From Anaeromyces robustus (taxonomy: Eukaryota > Neocallimastigomycota > Neocallimastigomycetes > Neocallimastigales > Neocallimastigaceae), in the NCBI GenBank assembly GCA_002104895.1, contig MCFG01000148.1, positions 132,501 through 144,448 of the forward strand: a stretch of 11,948 nt of DNA, written 5' to 3'. The notes under the pieces are model-generated. The model was not told where the DNA came from and did not search any database. It saw nothing but the letters and a program-made list of their open reading frames with translations. Position 1 is the stretch's first letter; the number at the start of each line of letters is the position of its first letter. Below are positions 1 to 10,417 of this stretch, one piece after another. The position numbers and the translations under genes were made by a program.

Positions 1-463
1 TAACGAATTATCAGATTCTAAGAATATTTAAATTATTGTTAAATTAAATTTTAGAATAAAAATTTTTATTATATGAAAATAAATATTATTTAAAATAATA
101 AAATAAAAACAAAGGAAAAAAGAAAAAAAAACTTATTAATATAATGTAATTATAAAATAAAATACCTTTAGTTCCTATAAGAATTAAACCAACTTTATCT
201 GTTTTTCTTCCATTTATTAACTAAAATATTATAACACATTAAATTTTTTAATATTTTATATTCCAAATTTTTTAAAATAATTTTAAAATAGTATATAAAT
301 AAATAATTTGATAATTCTATTATTGATATTTTACTTTTATATGAAGTAACTCAGAAACAATCTTTTTGGCATAGTCATATCCTGTGAGTTTTGTGGTTTC
401 GTCCTTTACCCACATGGAACTATTTATATCAATAATATATATTGTAACTTCTTTATTTGCCAT
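1..463 (-). CDS. Ku80-like DNA end-binding protein, first exons (partial, runs off the left edge)
   Basis: Ku80 pairs with Ku70 to ring broken DNA ends, starting non-homologous end joining and protecting telomeres in the nucleus. On the minus strand I read exon 1 at 463-335 (43 codons), intron 334-221, exon 2 at 220-166 (55 nt), intron 165-18, and the first 17 nt of exon 3 at 17-1. Both introns are GT-AG (donors GTAAAA and GTATTT, acceptors TTTTAG and TTCTTAG) and keep one frame. The protein starts MANKEVTIYIIDINSSMW and continues through NGRKTDKVGLILIGTK and ESDNSL, the beta1 strand and following segments of the Ku vWA-type N-terminal domain. The motif order (IYIID..SSM, then GRKTD.VGLILIGTKE) is what suggests Ku80 rather than Ku70. 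ATG at 463 is preceded by TTTTAAAA and is the only sensible start. Only 67 residues are visible, so identity rests on a short match; the rest of the gene lies outside the window. Confidence 0.78.
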
Positions 464-1524
464 TTTAAAAAAAAATACTTTTTATATTTTCGAGTTTGTC
501 TTTTTATTTTATGAAATATTTAATAAAAATATAGGTACTTTTTTAATAAAAATAAATAAATGAATGCATAATAAAAAAAATAAAAGATTTAAATGTTATG
601 AATGTTTAATCAATTTTAAAAGTAATTCCTTTTTTTTTTGCATATAAATTTTTTGAAATTTTTGAAATTAATGAAAATTAAATTAAAAAAAATAATTGAT
701 TTATATATATTTAAATTTATTTTAATTTAAATCAATAATCTAAAATTTTAATATAATAAGTTATAATTTTTTTTACACTAAAAGAAATAATTTATAATAT
801 TTAAAACTTTTTTTTGATATTTTTTATATTAGAAATAAAAAACTATTTGTATTTTTGTTAAAAGTTGAATCATTCATCATTTAAAAAACTTTTTTCTTAG
901 GGTATTTTTCTTTAAAAGTACGTTAAAAATAATTATTGTTTTTTATTAAAATTTTTTTTTCATTTCATCCAAAGAAAATAGCTATTAAAAATAATATATA
1001 ATCATTAAATATCATATAAATATATATATATACATATATATATAAAATCGTTATCTAATTTTTCCTTTAAATAAAAAACGTTAATGATATAAATAACATA
1101 AGAATAATTATAATTATAATTATATCAATTAAAACAATATTTTATTATTTATGATAAAATATAAAATCAAAATATAAAGATATATATATGTATATAAATG
1201 TTTATATATTAAAAAAAATAAATTAATAGAACTTGAATCAATTAGATGACATTTTATTGTAAATTAAAATAAATTAATTGGAATTTCATTATCTAATAAT
1301 ATAATTATAATCTGATTATGAAAAAATAATTAATAATGGATGATATAATTCAAATAAATTTAATAATTTTAAATTATATATATTTTTATATTTTTACTTT
1401 TAAATTTTAAATTATATATTATAATTTTATTAATCCTATATTACTTTATACTATTACATATATCACTCTTTTTATTATTATTATTATTTTAGTAAAATAA
1501 TTAATAATATATTAATCAAATAAA
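464..1524. other. Divergent intergenic spacer between the Ku80-like and CFIm25 genes
   Basis: This spacer separates two divergent start codons and so must hold both promoters. It is extremely AT-rich with A and T homopolymers, an alternating TA tract around 1018-1046, and a second at about 1180-1200. I found no coding segment, tRNA, or recognisable upstream element. TATA-like strings are too frequent here for any one to be called a promoter. Confidence 0.6.
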
Positions 1525-2973
<1,449 letters not shown>

Positions 2974-3860
2974 TTTAAAACAGAAAAAATAACTAAGGAA
3001 AAGGAGAAAAATAATAACAACGAACAAGAATAAACAAAAAAAAAAAAAATAAAACAGCAAATAAACAAACAAACAAGCAAACAAATAAAACAACAAATAA
3101 CCAAACAGAAAAAAAATAAAATAAAATAAAAATCACCATTATATAATTAATTTTTTTTATTTTCTTTTCATTTTCTTTTTTTTTTTTTTTTTTTTATTAT
3201 TTGTTTAATAATTTTTCCTTTTCATATGTTTTCATTTCTAAAACTATTTTTTTAACTAATATTTTATTAATATTTTATTAATATAATATTAATAACAAAC
3301 ATTATTAATTTAATAATTGTAAAAATCTTTATATACCTTTAATAAAAAAAATATATTAATCATCTAAAATATTGATGTATATTTATAAATAACTTTTGAA
3401 CAATTTTTTATTATTATTATTAATTTAAAATATTTTATATATTATTTAAACATCTTTAAATTTCAATAATAAAGGTTAGAATTAAAATTTATATATGATT
3501 TTGAATTTTTAAAAGATTGATTTTAAAAAAATATTTATGTTATATTATATAATATATATTAATGTTAATTTTTTTTACAATTGAAAATTTATTTGATAAT
3601 ATATTATTTAATATATGATTGGTTAAAAATTAATTTTTATTTTTACTTTTTTTTTTTTTTTTTTTATTTTAATATAATTTTGAATTTTTAAAAAATAAAA
3701 AAAAATTTTTTAACATTGAAAAAATATTTTTTAAATAATATAAAAGTATTATTTAAAGAAGTTTTTTTTTTTTATTTTTGTAATTCTATTATAATTTATT
3801 ATTTCTATTTTCTTTTTATATATAATATTAATAAAATATAAATAGAATAAATAAATCAAC
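2974..3860. other. Intergenic spacer between the CFIm25 and Pescadillo genes
   Basis: The spacer holds the 3' UTR of the upstream gene and the promoter of the downstream one. From about 2975 to 3130 the plus strand is almost free of T (A with some C and G). It then switches to a T-rich stretch from about 3147 to 3235, including a run of T at about 3177-3195. A second long T run is near 3649-3665. I see no ORF, RNA gene or mobile-element end. Confidence 0.6.
3051..3110 (+). repeat. Degenerate AAAC/AAAT tetranucleotide tract
   Basis: The tract is built from imperfect units of AAAC, AAGC and AAAT (for example AAACAAACAAACAAGCAAAC). It lies about 80 bases past the CFIm25 stop codon, probably in its 3' UTR. 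It contains only a handful of T residues and looks like a decayed microsatellite. Confidence 0.7.
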
Positions 3861-6800
3861 ATGGCTCCTATGAAAAAGAAGGTATTATTCATAAGATAAT
3901 TATTCTAACTTTTATGAAAATTAAAAATGAAAGAAAAATGAAATTACTTGAACATATTATATAATAGCTCTTTGTAAATCCATTTATTTTAATTGTTATT
4001 ATTATATTTACAAAAGTTGATAATTTCAATAAATATTGGATTAAATACAGAATTAATAACAAAATTAAAATTTAAAAATAAAATTTTATTCAGTAATATA
4101 TAAATCATGTTTAAATCTATAATACAAAAGAAATTCTATAATTCATAAATCTTTTCCAGAAATTATAAAATCACTATGAAAACTTTCATTAATATATTGA
4201 TTTCTTTAAAATGAAAATGAATATTGTTATTAACTAAATAAGTCTAATATAATTATATTTTTAATGATTTTCTAATCTTTTTTCTTTATATTTTATTATT
4301 TTATTATTAAAATAATCATCTTGAATTTTTCAAATATTTAAATAATTAAAGGGAGAACGCGGGGCAGCCGCTAATTATATTACTCGTAACAGAGCTATCA
4401 AAAGATTACAAATTTCTCTTGCAGATTTCAGACGTTTATGTATTTTAAAGGGTATTTACCCAAGAGAACCAAAAAATAAAAAGAAGGTTAATAAGGGATC
4501 TACTGCTCCAAGAACTTTTTATTATGTTAAAGATATTAAATATTTAGCACATGAACCAATTCTTGAAAAATTTAGAGAATATAAAACTTTTGCCAAGAAG
4601 CTTAAGAAAGCTTTAGGTAAAAAAGAATTCGATAGTGTTAAATCTTTAGAAGAAAATAAACCAGAATATACTTTAGATCACTTAGTAAAAGAAAGGTATA
4701 TATTAGTTATATTAATTAATAAATCTTATAGTTTAAATTAATATAATAATTTAATTTAAAATTAATTATAATTTCATATTAAAAAATTTTTAAATATTAT
4801 TTTTCTAAATAAATATTTATAATTAAAATTTATATTTTATATATAAAATAAATTATTTCAAAAAAAAAAAAAAAAAATAATAATAATATTAATAATAATA
4901 ATAACATAATATCGTATATCCAATTTTAAAAAATATCAAATTTCAATATTGCTTTAAAAATATCAATAAATAATTGTTAATCATTATATTAAATATTTAT
5001 ATTCAACTTAATATTTAACTAAAAATAAATTAAACTACAAAAGATATCCAACTTTCATCGATGCTCTTAGAGATCTTGATGATGCTTTATCTATGGTTTT
5101 CCTTTTCAGTACTCTTCCAGCTAATGATAAAATTAAATATAAGACTGTTGAAAATTGTAAACGTTTAGCTGCAGAGTTCCAACACTATGTTGTAATTAGT
5201 AGAAGTTTAAAGAAAACTTTCCTTAGTATTAAGGGTATTTACTATCAAGCTGAAATTAGAGGTCAAGATATTACTTGGATTGTTCCATATCAATTCAGTC
5301 AACAAGTAATAATTTAATTAATTTAAATTTTTTATTTTTATTTTTATATTATTTTAAAAAAAAAATAATTTTCATATTCATACAAAATATTAGAACATTA
5401 TTATTATTTATTATTTACAGAAATATAATATAATATAATAATATTAAATATTTTTTGTTTTATTATATAATAATAATTTATTATTATTATTATTATTATT
5501 TAATATATTAATATAGGTACCAACTGATGTTGATTTACGTGTTATGATGACTTTCTTAGAATTCTATCAAACTTTATTAGGTTTTGTTAACTATAAATTA
5601 TACAGTGACATGAACCTTATTTACCCACCAAAAATTGATATTAAGAAAGATGAAGGAAATGCTGGTTTAACTGCTTACGTCGTTGAAACTTCAGAAGGAA
5701 AAGATATTCTTAAAAACATTAAAACTAAACCAGAAGAAAAAGAAGAAAACGTAGATAAAGTATGTTATTAAAATATATATATTATAAAGTTATAATTTAA
5801 ATATATATTATATGAAATGAATAATAATAATTAAATATTGATATTAACAATTTTTATAATAAATATTTTTAAAATAAAAATTCAATATAGGAAAAAATGA
5901 AAGAATATCAAGAAAGAATTAAAAACTTATCTGAAAATATGAATATTGATAATGAAGAAAATGAAGAAGAAGAAGAAGAAGAAGAAGCTAATGAAGAAAC
6001 AAATGATATTAAATTTGAGGATCAAGGTAAAACTGATGAAAATGAAATTAGTGAAACTGATAAATTAATAAAAGAAACTCAATTAAGAGCTGAATTCCAA
6101 AAACTTTTCGAAAATTGTGTTTTCTATTTATCAAGAGAAGTTCCAAAATATTCTTTAGAATTTGTTATTAAAGCTTTCGGTGGTAAGGTTGGATGGGATT
6201 CTAGTGTTTCTATTGGTTCAGCTATCAGTGAAAATGATCCATCTATTACCCATTACATTTGTGATAGACCAAAACAAGATCATATTTTCTTACATGGTGT
6301 TTATGTTCAACCACAATGGGTTTATGATTGTATTAATGCTAAAAAACTTTTAAATACTTCTAATTATTATCCAGGTGAAACACTTCCACCACATTTATCA
6401 CCATTTGTTAAACTTAATGAAACTGATTACAACCCAGAAGAAGAAATTGATGAAGATGAAATTATGGAAGATTCAGAAGAAGTTTCCGGTACTACTAAGA
6501 CATCTACTGAAGACTCTGAAGAAGTAGAAGATGAAGAAGATGATGATGATGAAGAAGATGAAGATGAAGATGAAGATGAAGATAAGGAAGAAGAAGATAA
6601 GGAAGATGAAAATAAGAAATTAGCAATGATTATGATGAGTAAGAAGGATAAGAGATTATACAACCAAATACAACACTCACGTAATAAGAAGGCTGCAGAG
6701 GTAAATAATTTAACAATAATATATATATATAGATGTATTAAATACATTTTTAAATTTTGAAACATTTATTAAAATCAAATAATTAATTTTAATAAAATTA

Positions 6801-6870
6801 TTAAATTATTATAATTATTTTATAGGTTAATAAATTAAAGAAAAAGAAGTTAGCTCTTCAAAAGAAATAA
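3861..6870 (+). CDS. PES1: Pescadillo homologue (PES1/Nop7), 60S ribosome biogenesis factor, six exons
   Basis: Pescadillo acts in the nucleolus in the PeBoW complex (Nop7-Erb1-Ytm1 in yeast) for 27S pre-rRNA processing and 60S assembly. Exons: 3861-3881, 4352-4695, 5044-5305, 5517-5759, 5891-6700, 6826-6870. Introns are GT-AG, of 470, 348, 211, 131 and 125 nt; the first two acceptors are AAAG. The protein is 574 residues, near the human (588) and yeast (605) lengths. Residues 8-290 form the Pescadillo N-terminal domain, with [35 protein letters not shown] and [22 protein letters not shown] domain spans about 360-462, with FGGKVGW near 386 and the conserved Trp at 433. An acidic Glu/Asp tract covers about 470-532. 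A basic tail contains [16 protein letters not shown] and ends [10 protein letters not shown]. The start lies in a good context (CAACATGGCT). Retention of intron 4 would stop translation almost at once. Exon 1 has only seven codons and is the least certain exon. Confidence 0.96.
3882..4351 (+). other. First intron of the Pescadillo gene (longest intron in the window)
   Basis: This 470-nt intron runs from GTATTA to AAAG and separates a seven-codon first exon from the rest of the gene. It is AT-rich without an open frame. I looked for an intronic snoRNA, since ribosome biogenesis genes often host them. I found no box C (RUGAUGA) paired with box D, and no convincing H/ACA arrangement. Confidence 0.7.
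6520..6613 (+). repeat. GAA/GAT trinucleotide tract encoding the acidic region of Pescadillo
   Basis: This is an imperfect run of GAA, GAT and GAG triplets inside exon 5 that encodes an uninterrupted Glu/Asp stretch after the BRCT domain. A smaller GAA run at about 5956-5988 encodes a second acidic patch before the BRCT domain. Acidic tracts at these positions are normal in the family, so this is coding low complexity and not a foreign element. Confidence 0.8.
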
Positions 6871-7399
6871 ACAGGATATATTATTTAACATTTCAAAAAA
6901 AATATTTTTTTTATTCCATTTAAATTATAATAAGAATAATCAAAAATTATCTTTTTTTTTTTTTAATAAAAATTATATTCATTAAGTTAATCATTAGACT
7001 TTTTTTAAATTACATATAACTATTATATTTATTTTTTTATAGAATTATAATTTCTAAATAATTGATAGTGAAAAATAAAAAAATAAAAAAAAATAAAAAA
7101 AAAATAAATATATATCAATTTTTTTTTTATTATTATTATTTTTTCTTATTTTTCATTTCAAATTTTTATTTATTTAAATTTGTTTCAAATAAACAAAATA
7201 AACATAAAAATTATAAAATTAATAAAAATTAAATAAATTTCAAAATCAAATATTGAAAATAATTATTATTTATAAGTGTTTTTTATATATGTATAAATTT
7301 TTATTATTATTATTATAATAATGAATTATAACTCTTATATTTTTTACACGAAATTATGAAAACAAGATGAAATGTAGATTTCAAAATATTTTATTAAAC
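6871..7399. other. Spacer between the Pescadillo gene and the copia-type LTR
   Basis: The 3' end of the upstream gene lies here: AATAAA overlaps its stop codon (6865-6870) and more A-rich signals follow. The remainder is A/T homopolymer with no ORF or RNA gene. The left border of the retroelement lies somewhere in or after this stretch, but I cannot place it because no target-site duplication is recognisable. Confidence 0.5.
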
Positions 7400-7593
7400 T
7401 TAGTTCTATTATTTTATTATTACATGTATACATATTTTATAATTACATATAAGTTATTACATAAAAATTTACTACATAAATTTTTATTGTACTACATAAT
7501 AATACATTATGGATAATATATAAAATAATTCTATAATAATAAATATTATAATATCATAGCTATAAAGTATAATATTGAACTTTATTTCTAACA
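7400..7593 (-). mobile_element. Copia-type 3' LTR, inner part (outer end not located)
   Basis: Read on the minus strand, the LTR starts TGTTAGAAATAAAG at 7593, directly after a polypurine tract and 22 nt beyond the stop codon of the pol-like ORF. This is the usual order ORF, PPT, LTR of Ty1/copia elements. The TGTTA start matches the family habit. The outer end (expected CA on the minus strand, TG on the plus strand) is not resolved, so the left coordinate is only a minimum guess. No second copy is visible on the other side of the ORF within the window. Confidence 0.6.
7411..7506 (-). promoter_or_regulatory. Putative polyadenylation region of the LTR: UGUA cluster and AATAAAA
   Basis: On the minus strand seven TGTA motifs fall within 86 bases (plus-strand TACA at 7421, 7429, 7444, 7458, 7473, 7493 and 7503). 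They are followed by AATAAAAT (plus 7411-7418). UGUA elements just upstream of AAUAAA are the target of CFIm, so this is a plausible 3'-processing site for the element's transcript. The site itself is an inference. Confidence 0.45.
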
Positions 7594-7605
7594 TTCCCCC
7601 TAAAG
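7594..7605 (-). other. Polypurine tract of the copia-type element
   Basis: The minus strand reads CTTTAGGGGGAA immediately before the TGTTA LTR start. A G-rich purine run at this position primes plus-strand DNA synthesis in LTR retrotransposons. A run of five G stands out in DNA this AT-rich. Confidence 0.75.
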
Positions 7606-7615
7606 TTTAATATTT

Positions 7616-10417
7616 CTAAAATCTTGTAAGTACTCTATTTCTAAATTTTGTCATTAAAGTTCCATTTAAATATTTGGTGAATCCATCTGCCAAATTGTCC
7701 ATTGACTTTATGTATTGTAAATTTATTAAATTTCCTTTGACTAATTCTTTTACTTTGTGAATTCTGATTTGGATGTGCTTTGACTTTGAAGTTATCGTTT
7801 CATTATTGCAAAAATGAATAGCAGCTTGATTGTCAGAATTTATTGTAATAATTTCTGGTTCTAAATTTAATTCACTTAAGATATTTCTATACCACAAAAC
7901 TTCCTTTGCGCACTCAGAAATTCCATAGTATTCACTTTCGGCAGTAGATAGTGATACGCAATTTTGGAGCTTTGAATACCAACTTGTAGCGCCATTTCCA
8001 ATTTTCACTAGGTATCCAGTTGTAGATCTTCTGGTTTCTTTATCACCAGCAAAATCAGAATCTACATAAACTTTAATATCATAATTTTTAAAATAAAATT
8101 TTATACCAAATTTCGGATTACCTTTTAGATATTTCATTATCTTCTTGACATTTATCCAATCTTCTAAAGTTGGATCATTAGATTTTCTAGAAGCTTTACT
8201 TACTGCAAATAATATATCTGGTCTTGTACAAATAGCCAGGTATAATAAACTTCCAATTGCTTTCTTGTATGTTGTTGAATTGAATTTAATTTTCTTAAGT
8301 CTTTCATCTTCAATAGGTTGCATATTTGATGTAGGCCTACAGTCTTGCATATTGAATTTAATTAAAATATCATTTAAATATTTTTCTTGATGTAATAAGT
8401 ATCCATCTTCGTGTTTTTCAAACTTGATACCTAATATATAGTCAACAGGTCCTATATCTGTTATTTCGAAATTTTCTTTTAAAAGTGCTTTTGTATTTTT
8501 GATTTCTTCATTAGTGCCTGTTAATAATATATCATCTACATAGACACCAAGGATACATATTATCTTACCTTTTTCGTCCTTTTTTATGTATACACATGGA
8601 TCATTTTTAAGTCTTATAAATTTTAAATTTAATAACGTTTCATTTAATTTTTGGTTCCATGCGCGTCCAGATTGTTTTAATCCATACAAAGCCTTATTCA
8701 ATTTCCAATATCCCTTCTTATAGCTTTCGTGTCCTTCTGGGGCAAGCATGTATATATCTTCTTCAAGATTAGCGTTTAGATATGCTGTCTTTATATCTAT
8801 TTGATGTAGCTCATACTCATAGTATGATGCTAAAGCTGTAATTAACCTAAGTGAATTTTGTTTTAATGTTGGAGAATATATTTCGAAGAAATCAATACCT
8901 TCCTTTTGAGTAAAACCACGTGCAACTAGTCTTGCTTTCCATTTCTTTATTCTACCTTTAGAGTCTAATTTATATGTATATACCCATTTACATGAAATTA
9001 AATTTACATCCTTAGGTAATTTCTCAACAACTGTATATACATTTAACTTTTTCATACTTTCTAGTTCACTAAGCATTGCATCAATCCAATTATTTTTATC
9101 TTTTCTTTTAAAAATTTCTTTATATGTTTTTGGTGGTTCATTTTCTATTTTATTTGCTGCAAAAGAAAAGTTTTTATTTTCTACTTCATATTTATTAATA
9201 TTTATGGTTTTATTCCTCTTATTAGTTTTCTTATCTTTAATTGGTCCTTTACGTTTATTTCCAGCATATTTCTTTAAATTTTTGAATTCAACTTCATTAT
9301 ATTCTAAATTATTTGATTTAGTATCATTATCCCTTTTATTTTCTTTATTTTTATCGTTTGAAATTTCATTTTTATTATTATTTTCCTTTATTGATTTATT
9401 TTTAATTCTATCTAACTTTTTGCTTAATGGCTCAATATCGCTTTCTGAATCTTCACTGTCTGAATAATTTTCTTGTTTATTTCGTGTTTTTGTTTTATAT
9501 TTTGATATTTTACTTTTACTATTACTAAATCTTCTCTTAAAATTTGAATTTAAATTTGAATTTAAATTTCCATTATTTTCTTTATTTACTTTAAATTCAA
9601 AAATTTTCTTTTCTGTTTTTTCTTTTTCATTATTTATATCTATATCACTATTTTCATTTTCATTACCTGCTTTACTCTCTGTAATTTCTTTGTTTACATT
9701 TTTGGTATTTGAAATTTCTTTGTTTACATTTTCGATATTTTGGTTTTCTTTGTTTACATTTGTATTAGGTAATTGTTTATCATTGTTATTATTATATTCT
9801 ATATTATTTTCATTGTTTATATAATTACTATCATTATCTTTCTCATTTTCATCCATACGAATATCATCATCTGTTTTATATTCCTCATTATTATTTTTGT
9901 TTACATTTAAATTAAGATCTTTGGATTTATCATTATTTAAATTTTCAAATTTAATATTTGATATATTCTCGTTTTCCTTTAATTTATTATTGTTTATACC
10001 ATTTTCAATATTAACATTATTATTAAAGTTATTTTTACTTACTTCATTATTACTTACATTCCCATTTAATTTTAAATTATCGTGATTTTTGTCATTTCCA
10101 TCATTTTCATCATTTCCATTTTTAATTTTATTTAAATTTGAATTTAATTGTGGATTTAATGTTTTATTTTGATCATTATTAAGTAAATTATAATTACAAT
10201 TATTTAAATTTTCATTATAAACGTTCCTATTAATGTTTTCATTTTGAATAAAATTATTATTTTCATTTTGAAAATATTTATTTTGAGCATTTAAATTTTC
10301 AAAATAATTCAAGTGGCCATTTTGGGAAATGGTCGAATTTAGAAAATATGGAATTGGCAATTGAGGAATATAATAATATAAATTTTTATATAAATTATTT
10401 AAATAATTGTTGTACAT
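7616..10417 (-). CDS. Orphan Ty1/copia reverse transcriptase-RNase H with an Asn-rich N-terminal extension
   Basis: This 933-residue ORF without a stop encodes the C-terminal half of a copia pol. Residues 1-430 are low complexity (Asn, Lys, Glu, Asp), with a Tyr/Leu-rich start and a basic NLS-like patch at 388-403 (KRKGPIKDKKTNKRNK). The copia RT (RVT_2) spans about 440-700: CKWVY, KARLVARGFTQ, the first catalytic Asp in DIKTAYLN (541), LYGLKQSGRAW, and YVDD at 626-629. RNase H follows with DSDFAGD (786), STAESEYYG (Glu827), SDNQAAI (862), KHIQIR and NLADGFTKYL (Asp911). All expected catalytic residues are present. Gag, a CCHC knuckle, an Asp protease and the HHCC/DDE integrase are absent. 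A TAA lies two codons upstream of the ATG, so the ORF does not extend further. It ends just before a PPT and LTR, so the 3' end is normal. It could be a 5'-deleted copy, a non-autonomous or split-pol element, or a fusion with an Asn-rich host reading frame. Confidence 0.9.
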   Translation of the reverse strand: MYNNYLNNLYKNLYYYIPQLPIPYFLNSTISQNGHLNYFENLNAQNKYFQNENNNFIQNENINRNVYNENLNNCNYNLLNNDQNKTLNPQLNSNLNKIKNGNDENDGNDKNHDNLKLNGNVSNNEVSKNNFNNNVNIENGINNNKLKENENISNIKFENLNNDKSKDLNLNVNKNNNEEYKTDDDIRMDENEKDNDSNYINNENNIEYNNNNDKQLPNTNVNKENQNIENVNKEISNTKNVNKEITESKAGNENENSDIDINNEKEKTEKKIFEFKVNKENNGNLNSNLNSNFKRRFSNSKSKISKYKTKTRNKQENYSDSEDSESDIEPLSKKLDRIKNKSIKENNNKNEISNDKNKENKRDNDTKSNNLEYNEVEFKNLKKYAGNKRKGPIKDKKTNKRNKTININKYEVENKNFSFAANKIENEPPKTYKEIFKRKDKNNWIDAMLSELESMKKLNVYTVVEKLPKDVNLISCKWVYTYKLDSKGRIKKWKARLVARGFTQKEGIDFFEIYSPTLKQNSLRLITALASYYEYELHQIDIKTAYLNANLEEDIYMLAPEGHESYKKGYWKLNKALYGLKQSGRAWNQKLNETLLNLKFIRLKNDPCVYIKKDEKGKIICILGVYVDDILLTGTNEEIKNTKALLKENFEITDIGPVDYILGIKFEKHEDGYLLHQEKYLNDILIKFNMQDCRPTSNMQPIEDERLKKIKFNSTTYKKAIGSLLYLAICTRPDILFAVSKASRKSNDPTLEDWINVKKIMKYLKGNPKFGIKFYFKNYDIKVYVDSDFAGDKETRRSTTGYLVKIGNGATSWYSKLQNCVSLSTAESEYYGISECAKEVLWYRNILSELNLEPEIITINSDNQAAIHFCNNETITSKSKHIQIRIHKVKELVKGNLINLQYIKSMDNLADGFTKYLNGTLMTKFRNRVLTRF
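9540..9569 (-). repeat. 12-bp tandem repeat in the Asn-rich region
   Basis: AAATTTGAATTT units repeat about two and a half times and encode the NLNSNLNSNF segment near residues 284-293. A similar motif encoding LNSNLN occurs near 10130. This is in-frame coding low complexity. Confidence 0.6.
9684..9760 (-). repeat. Three 30-bp tandem repeats encoding NVNKE units
   Basis: The plus-strand core TTTCTTTGTTTACATT recurs at 30-base intervals (cores starting near 9685, 9715 and 9745). Each unit is ten codons, giving three NVNKE(I/N) repeats at about residues 220-245 of the ORF. The exact ten-codon period preserves the reading frame and suggests local duplication within the linker. Confidence 0.8.

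Noticed and set aside
1018-1046. TA-rich palindrome as origin or promoter element
   Set aside because: Alternating TA tracts are expected by chance and slippage at this base composition, and nothing else marks the site.
3882-4351. Intronic snoRNA in the first Pescadillo intron
   Set aside because: No box C/box D pair or H/ACA layout could be found by reading; a covariance search would be decisive.
6162-6353. Plus-strand ORF of 63 codons inside the BRCT region
   Set aside because: It is out of frame within Pescadillo exon 5, whose own frame matches the family.
6427-6765. Antisense ORF with a long poly-Ser run
   Set aside because: It is the mirror of the GAA/GAT acidic tract of Pescadillo exon 5; it has no independent support.
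9684-9760. CRISPR-like regular repeats
   Set aside because: The 30-bp period is an in-frame coding duplication without spacers, in a eukaryotic genome.
8145-10085. Three Leu/Phe/Ser-rich plus-strand ORFs opposite the RT gene
   Set aside because: They are antisense shadows of the AT-rich retroelement ORF with no family motifs.
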